From Veillonellaceae bacterium (lineage in GTDB: Bacteria > Bacillota > Negativicutes > Veillonellales > Negativicoccaceae), in contig JALELM010000008.1 in the NCBI GenBank assembly GCA_022771805.1, forward strand, positions 1 through 64,000: a stretch of 64,000 nucleotides of DNA, given 5' to 3'. The position numbers were made by a program, and so were the translations under genes. This document shows positions 58,794 through 64,000 of this stretch, in pieces (positions within the stretch are counted from its first letter, which is position 1; each line of letters opens with the position of its first letter). Below the pieces are notes generated by a model. The model was not told the origin of the DNA, ran no database searches, and worked only from the letters and a program-made list of their open reading frames with translations.

Positions 58794-59627
58794 ATGAAGG
58801 TAATTGCTTTTGTCGGACCGAGCGGGACGGGGAAAAGTCATCGCGCTTCGGTCATCGCACATAAAAACGGTATCGATTGTATCATTGATGACGGTATCCT
58901 GATTTATCAAAATCGTCTGGCGGCCGGCTTTTCCGCGAAAAAAGAGGAGAGCCGTCTGAAAGCGGTGCGCCGCGCCATTTTCCAGGATCCGGAGCAGGTG
59001 GCAGCCGTCCGCAGTAAACTGGCGGAAATTCGCCCGAAAAAACTGCTGATTCTCGGCACATCGGAGCGCATGGTCGATAAAATTACCCGCGCCTTGGAAT
59101 TGCCGTTGCCGAGCCGGTATATTCGGATTGAAGATGTGGCGACGGCACAGGAGATCGAAAAAGCCAATGAATCCCGCCTGAAAGAAGGGAAGCATATCAT
59201 TCCGCTGCCGACAATGGAATTGAAACCGCATTTTCGCGGTTACCTTGTCGATCCGATCAAGTCGTTTTTTAAGCGCGGCCGCAAGAATAAGGGCGTACGC
59301 AGCGAGGAAAAGTCCGTCGTTCGCCCGATTTTCAGTTATTACGGTAAGCTGACTTTTGCCGACCGGGTAATCGAGGCACTGATCCGGCGGGCGGTGGAGC
59401 AGACGGAAGGCGCCGTCGCCGCGCATGACATCGCCATCGCCAAAACGAAGCGCGATACGAACGGTCTGGAGTTGGAGTTTTCCGTTTCCGTCGCCTACGG
59501 CTATGATATGCGCCGTCTGATGAGTCGGATCCAGCGCGCCGTGCGCGAGGAAATCGAGTATACAACGGGGATGTCGGTACAAATGCTGAAAATTTCGGTA
59601 CACGACATGGTCAATCAGCGTAGATAA
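58794..59627 (+). CDS. P-loop NTPase fused to an Asp23/YloU-like domain
   Basis: 277 residues. Residues 5-16 carry a Walker A, FVGPSGTGKSHR, followed by a nucleotide-kinase-like part (about 1-140). The C-terminal 100 residues (FSYYGKLTFADRVIEALIRR, SVSVAYGYDMRRLMSRIQRA) resemble the Asp23/alkaline-shock family. Clear full-length gene, first of the operon with miaB, mutS and mutL. Function unknown; a link to envelope stress or RNA repair is guesswork. Confidence 0.82.
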   Translation: MKVIAFVGPSGTGKSHRASVIAHKNGIDCIIDDGILIYQNRLAAGFSAKKEESRLKAVRRAIFQDPEQVAAVRSKLAEIRPKKLLILGTSERMVDKITRALELPLPSRYIRIEDVATAQEIEKANESRLKEGKHIIPLPTMELKPHFRGYLVDPIKSFFKRGRKNKGVRSEEKSVVRPIFSYYGKLTFADRVIEALIRRAVEQTEGAVAAHDIAIAKTKRDTNGLELEFSVSVAYGYDMRRLMSRIQRAVREEIEYTTGMSVQMLKISVHDMVNQRR

Positions 59628-59637
59628 GGAGAAGAAT

Positions 59638-60975
59638 TTGGAAGGAAAGTACTGCATCATCACGTACGGCTGTCAAATGAACGAGAGCGATTCGGAGCGT
59701 CTGGCGGGGCAGCTGGAAGAGCTCGGCTATCATTCCGTTGCCGAGCCGGACGGAGCCGATGTCATCATTATCAATACCTGCGCCATTCGGGAGACGGCCG
59801 AGCAGAAAGTCTACGGCAAAATCGGCGAACTCAAGCATTTGAAGCAAGAAAAGCCGGACGTGCTGATCGGCATCACGGGCTGCATGGCGCAAAAGAATAA
59901 AAAGGCTCTGTTTGAGCGGGCGCCGCACTTGGATTTTGTGCTCGGACCGTACAATATTCATCATTTGAAAGAATTGGTTCGGGCGGGGTCGAAGCGTTCC
60001 GCCCATGTCCTGAAAACGGAAATGCGCGGCGCCAATATCGAGGATTTCACTGATCTGAAAGCGGCGCGCAAAAGCGATGTATTCGCTTGGGTGCCGATCA
60101 TGCAGGGCTGCAACAAGTTTTGCTCGTACTGCATCGTGCCGTATGTGCGCGGGCGGGAGTGGAGTCGTCCGTTGCGCTCGATCGTGCGGGAAGTGGAGGA
60201 ACTTGCGGCCGCCGGCTACAAAGAAATTACTTTGCTCGGGCAGAATGTCAATGCCTACGGGCTGGATTTCGGCGACGGCACGAACTTTGCCGATGTATTG
60301 CGTGCGGTAGAGGAAGTGCCGGGGATTTTGCGTATGCGCTACATGACCTCGCATCCGCGTGATATGACGCGGGAAATGATCGATACGATTGCGGCGTGCT
60401 CCAAAGTCGTAACCCAGATGCATTTGCCGGTACAGCACGGCTCCGATGCCGTGTTGCAGGGGATGAATCGCGGCTATACGATTGCGCATTATCGAAATCT
60501 GGCGGACTACATTCGCAAGCAGATCCCCGCCGTGGTGCTGACGACGGATCTCATCGTCGGCTTCCCCGGAGAGACGGAGGAAATGCATCGGGAAACGCTG
60601 GCATTACTGCAGGATATCCGGTACGATATGGCGTACACCTTCATTTTTTCCCCGCGTTCCGGGACGCCGGCTGCCCGCATGACGGACAAGGTCTCGGCGG
60701 AAGATGCCTCGCGGCGTTTGCAGGAATTGATGCAGGTGCAAAACGCAATCAGTCTGGAGCGCAACAGAGACATGGTCGGTCAGGTGCATGAGGTGATCGT
60801 GGAAGGGCCGACGAAAAACAAGCCGGAGAATTGGTTCGGCAGGACGTCCGGCAACAAGATGATTATTTTCCCGTATGCGGACGGGATGCGAATCGGCGAT
60901 GTCTTGGGAGTCCGGGCGGATGCCGCGCAAACCTGGCTGCTGCGCGGCACGCCGGTAGAGGAGAAACGGTCATGA
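59638..60975 (+). CDS. miaB: tRNA-2-methylthio-N6-isopentenyladenosine synthase
   Basis: Radical-SAM methylthiotransferase acting on A37 of tRNAs. 445 residues. N-terminal UPF0004 domain with YGCQMNESDSE near 10-20 and NTCAIRE near 45-51, radical-SAM cluster CNKFCSYCIVPYVRGRE near 157-173, and a C-terminal TRAM domain. TTG at 59638 with AAGGAGAAGA before it. Overlaps mutS by four bases. Confidence 0.96.
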   Translation: MEGKYCIITYGCQMNESDSERLAGQLEELGYHSVAEPDGADVIIINTCAIRETAEQKVYGKIGELKHLKQEKPDVLIGITGCMAQKNKKALFERAPHLDFVLGPYNIHHLKELVRAGSKRSAHVLKTEMRGANIEDFTDLKAARKSDVFAWVPIMQGCNKFCSYCIVPYVRGREWSRPLRSIVREVEELAAAGYKEITLLGQNVNAYGLDFGDGTNFADVLRAVEEVPGILRMRYMTSHPRDMTREMIDTIAACSKVVTQMHLPVQHGSDAVLQGMNRGYTIAHYRNLADYIRKQIPAVVLTTDLIVGFPGETEEMHRETLALLQDIRYDMAYTFIFSPRSGTPAARMTDKVSAEDASRRLQELMQVQNAISLERNRDMVGQVHEVIVEGPTKNKPENWFGRTSGNKMIIFPYADGMRIGDVLGVRADAAQTWLLRGTPVEEKRS

Positions 60976-63536
60976 GCGATAAGTTGACGCCGATGATGGC
61001 GCAGTACCATGCCATCAAAGCGGAACATCCGAATGAAATATTGTTTTTCCGTCTGGGCGATTTCTATGAGATGTTTTTTGATGATGCACTGCTGGCTTCG
61101 CGTGAGCTGGAACTGACCTTGACGGGGAGGTCGGCGGGAAACAAAGAGCGGGCGCCGATGTGCGGCGTGCCTTTTCATTCCGCCGATACCTATATTCAAC
61201 GTTTGATCAAAAAAGGCTACCGCGTGGCGATTTGCGAGCAGTTGGCGGATCCGAAGGAAACGAAGGGGATCGTCGAGCGCGGTGTGATTCGTATTATCAC
61301 GCCCGGCACGGTGCTGCTGGAAAACTCGGTGGAAGAACGGCAACGCAACTACCTGGCGTATATCTGCGGCAGGAAGAAGGAAGTTGCCGTGACTTTGGCC
61401 GAGGTGTCGACCGGGGAATGTCGCTGGGGGCTGTTCGACTCGACTGTCGAAGCGCGGTTGTACGATTTGCTGCATACATATGCACCGAGTGAAATTATTA
61501 TCGCTCTGCCCGAGGAGACGGCGGAGACGGTGCGAGCCCGCTTGGCGCAGATCCTGCCGGAAGCGTTGCTGGTGCGGACGAACCCGGATGAGCCGGTGCG
61601 GGAAGCCGGCTATGGTGGTATTGCGACGGCGGATTTGCCGGAAAACGAAACGGTGCGTAAGGCCTTGGCGGGAATGTTCGCTTTTCTTGCGAATATGCTG
61701 AAAAGCGAGGCCGGCCACATCACGCAGCTGCTGCCCTTGCAGGAAGAGAGTCATATGTTTTTGGACTATGACTGCTTGCGGCACTTGGAGATCACGCAAA
61801 ATCTGCGGGACGGCGGTCGCCGCGGTACGTTGCTGGAATTGGTCGATGCGACGATGACCGCGATGGGCGGACGCCTGTTGAGCCGCTGGCTGCAGGCGCC
61901 GTTGACGGACATCGCAGCGATCGAGGAACGGCAGGATGCCGTTGCCGCCGCCCTGGCGCGGGATCGGGCGAAGAACCGGCTGCGCGAAGAACTCGGCTCC
62001 GTTTTTGATTTGGAGCGGATTTTGACGCGGGTGGAAATGCAGCAGGCGACACCGAAAGATCTTGTCGCGCTGCGTGAATCGCTGGCGGTGTTGCCGGGAC
62101 TGCGGGAAGAGATGGGCGAGTTGGCGGCGGTGCGGTGGCGACGGCTCGCCGAACGCACGGAAGAACATCGCGACATATATGATTTGCTGGTGCGAGGAAT
62201 TGCGGAAAACGCAGGCTTGCAACGAGACGGGAACTATATCCGGGACGGGTATGATGCGGAGTTGGACGAATTGCGTCTGCTCGTACGGGATAACCGCCGC
62301 TGGCTGGCGGATTTGGAAGCGCGCGAAAAAGAACAGGCGGGCGTCAAGCTGAAGATCGGCTTCAACAATGTATTCGGCTACTATTTTGAGGTGCCGCGCA
62401 GTCAGGCCGAACAGGTGCCGGAATATTTTGTACGCAAGCAGACGCTGGCGAACTCCGAGCGGTATATTACGCCGGAATTGAAAGAGTTTGAAGTGCGGGT
62501 TCTGCACGCGCAAGACGAGATCGTGCGACTGGAAGCGAAACTCTACCGTGAAATTTGCGACAGAATTCGGCCGGTATTGCCGCAGCTGCAGCGGACGGCT
62601 CGGCAACTGGCGGAGGCCGACGTGCTGCTGTCCCTGGCGGAAACGGCGCAGAAGCGGCGCTATGTCCGGCCGAGTTGGAATATGCGGCGGCGGATCGAAA
62701 TTCGCGACGGCCGGCATCCGATGCTGGCGGCCGCGATGAAAAATGAAGTGTTCGTACCGAATGATACGGTACTGGATTATGACGGCTGCCGCATGATGCT
62801 GATCACCGGTCCGAATATGGCGGGAAAATCGACATATATGCGCCAAGTGGCGGTGCTGATGCTGTTGGCGCAGATCGGCTCGTACATTCCGGCGCGGGAA
62901 GCGTCGCTTTGTGCGGTGCATCGCATTTTTACGCGGATCGGTGCCAGTGACGATATCGGCGGCGGTCGCAGTACGTTCATGGTGGAAATGGCAGAAGTGT
63001 CGCATATCCTGCGGGAAGCGGACGAACACAGTCTGGTTCTGCTCGATGAAATCGGCCGCGGGACGAGCACCTATGACGGCATGAGCATTGCGGGCGCGGT
63101 GGTGGCGTACATCATGGAAAAAGTGGGCGCATTTGCTTTGTTCGCGACACATTACCACGAGCTGACGGAATTGGCGGAGCAGTATCCGCAGCTGGAAAAT
63201 TTCACGGTGGCGGTAAAGGAAAACCGGGGCGATATCGTTTTCCTGCGCCGCATCGTACCGGGACGAGCGAACCGCAGCTACGGCATTCATGTGGCCAAGT
63301 TGGCGGGAATCCCCGCGCCGGTTCTGGCACGGGCGGAAAAAACGCTTGCGGAATTGGAAGCGGGACAGCGACCGACCGCCCCGGCGGCTGAACCGCAGAA
63401 CGGCTTGGAGGATCTGTTTACGGCGGGTCTTTGGGAGGAACTGGCGAGCCTGGATGTGTTCAGCCTGACCCCGCTGGAAGCGATGGAAGTGCTGCTCCGC
63501 CTGAGCAACGAGGCCAAGGAAAGGAAGGGACTGTAA
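60972..63536 (+). CDS. mutS: DNA mismatch repair protein MutS
   Basis: Recognises mismatches and recruits MutL. 854 residues. Mismatch-binding motif [15 protein letters not shown] near 25-39 with the conserved Phe-x-Glu (FYEMF); connector, lever and clamp domains; Walker [15 protein letters not shown] near 612-625; [20 protein letters not shown] near 689-708; [12 protein letters not shown] near 724-735. ATG at 60972 overlaps the miaB stop; the longer frame upstream is out-of-frame miaB sequence. Confidence 0.97.
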   Translation: MSDKLTPMMAQYHAIKAEHPNEILFFRLGDFYEMFFDDALLASRELELTLTGRSAGNKERAPMCGVPFHSADTYIQRLIKKGYRVAICEQLADPKETKGIVERGVIRIITPGTVLLENSVEERQRNYLAYICGRKKEVAVTLAEVSTGECRWGLFDSTVEARLYDLLHTYAPSEIIIALPEETAETVRARLAQILPEALLVRTNPDEPVREAGYGGIATADLPENETVRKALAGMFAFLANMLKSEAGHITQLLPLQEESHMFLDYDCLRHLEITQNLRDGGRRGTLLELVDATMTAMGGRLLSRWLQAPLTDIAAIEERQDAVAAALARDRAKNRLREELGSVFDLERILTRVEMQQATPKDLVALRESLAVLPGLREEMGELAAVRWRRLAERTEEHRDIYDLLVRGIAENAGLQRDGNYIRDGYDAELDELRLLVRDNRRWLADLEAREKEQAGVKLKIGFNNVFGYYFEVPRSQAEQVPEYFVRKQTLANSERYITPELKEFEVRVLHAQDEIVRLEAKLYREICDRIRPVLPQLQRTARQLAEADVLLSLAETAQKRRYVRPSWNMRRRIEIRDGRHPMLAAAMKNEVFVPNDTVLDYDGCRMMLITGPNMAGKSTYMRQVAVLMLLAQIGSYIPAREASLCAVHRIFTRIGASDDIGGGRSTFMVEMAEVSHILREADEHSLVLLDEIGRGTSTYDGMSIAGAVVAYIMEKVGAFALFATHYHELTELAEQYPQLENFTVAVKENRGDIVFLRRIVPGRANRSYGIHVAKLAGIPAPVLARAEKTLAELEAGQRPTAPAAEPQNGLEDLFTAGLWEELASLDVFSLTPLEAMEVLLRLSNEAKERKGL

Positions 63537-64000
63537 TGGCACGGATTCACGTACTGGATGCCGTCACGGCGAACCAAATCGCGGCGGGCGAGGTCGTGGA
63601 ACGGCCGGCATCCATTGTGAAGGAATTGGTGGAAAATGCCATCGATGCCGGCGCAACCGAAATTGAAATCGAAATCGCCGAGGGCGGTTTGAGTTATTTG
63701 CGAGTGACGGATAACGGCAACGGCATGGAGCCGGAAGATGCGGAGCTGGCATTTGTGCGACACGCGACGAGCAAAATCCGTACGGCGGAAGATATTTTTG
63801 CCGTGGCTTCGCTCGGCTTTCGCGGTGAGGCGTTGCCGAGTATCGCCTCGGTTGCCAAGGTGCGCCTGCAGACGCGCCCGGCAACACGGGAAACCGGGGT
63901 TTTCCTGGCGATCGAAGGCGGCAAAGAGACAGAGCGCGGCGAAATCGGTGCGCCGAGCGGGACGACCGTCGAAGTGCGGGATCTGTTTTACAACACGCCG
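63536..64000 (+). CDS. mutL: DNA mismatch repair protein MutL (5' part)
   Basis: First 155 codons; the gene runs off the right edge. GHKL ATPase motifs: [20 protein letters not shown] near 15-34, [12 protein letters not shown] near 36-47, DNGNGM near 59-64 and [16 protein letters not shown] near 93-108, then [14 protein letters not shown] at the edge. Its ATG overlaps the mutS stop by one base. Confidence 0.96.
   Translation, partial: MARIHVLDAVTANQIAAGEVVERPASIVKELVENAIDAGATEIEIEIAEGGLSYLRVTDNGNGMEPEDAELAFVRHATSKIRTAEDIFAVASLGFRGEALPSIASVAKVRLQTRPATRETGVFLAIEGGKETERGEIGAPSGTTVEVRDLFYNTP

Noticed and set aside
60780-63542. 920-residue antisense frame over mutS
   Set aside because: Antisense shadow of mutS; no domains, and it crosses operon boundaries.

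Overview
The window looks like a chromosomal segment of a diderm Firmicute of the class Negativicutes; genus not resolved. The backbone is GC-rich and its gene order is Firmicute-like: ligA-gatCAB, scpA-scpB-rluB, cmk-plsC-ispH/S1-der-plsY-gpsA, a Phe T-box before pheST, and miaB-mutS-mutL. The same stretch also encodes outer-membrane functions: heptose-LPS core genes (gmhA, hldE, gmhB and a GT9 heptosyltransferase), a YadA-type trimeric autotransporter and a MacA/MacB-like pump. The IspH protein fused to S1 domains also fits.

Layout. (1) 1 to about 7,560 is a strikingly AT-rich island. It holds the start of a leftward gene, an XRE regulator, a fused double D12 adenine methyltransferase, an HNH endonuclease gene cut by one in-frame stop, and a large membrane-anchored YobI-type P-loop NTPase. 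(2) 7,560-17,200 returns to the GC-rich backbone: a GNAT protein, ppaC, pcrA, ligA, gatCAB and a small membrane protein. (3) 17,430-19,982 is the trimeric autotransporter adhesin. (4) 20,394-26,852 is a type I restriction-modification operon of the EcoR124 (IC) kind: hsdM, an hsdS locus split into three target-recognition modules, and hsdR. (5) 26,676-29,693 is a rearranged insert bounded by a direct duplication of about 456 bp (hsdR tail plus scpA head). It holds gene scraps, a Fic protein and a small unknown gene. (6) 29,556-40,550 is housekeeping: chromosome segregation, RNA modification, phospholipid and isoprenoid synthesis, GTPase Der, CoA synthesis. (7) 40,625-49,695 has leuS, nrdR, a dipeptidase, the heptose-LPS operon and a convergent MATE exporter. 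(8) 49,951-54,937 has the MacAB-like pump, two hotdog thioesterases and an acyl-CoA dehydrogenase. (9) 54,956-64,000 has T-box-pheST, a P-loop/Asp23 fusion, miaB, mutS and the start of mutL.

The most interesting system is the hsdS locus. Three recognition modules lie in three reading frames, and each frame break falls exactly on a slippage-prone repeat: a G6 tract between modules 1 and 2, and (AGCA)9 between modules 2 and 3. A 12-bp tandem repeat (Glu-Leu-Gln-Ala twice) in the conserved spacer after module 1 resembles the spacer repeats of EcoR124-type enzymes. One extra G predicts a 412-residue two-module HsdS; one extra G plus one extra AGCA predicts a 630-residue three-module protein; the sequenced state predicts a 202-residue half-subunit. 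This looks like a repeat-driven switch of methylation specificity. Everything here is read from sequence alone; no database search was possible.
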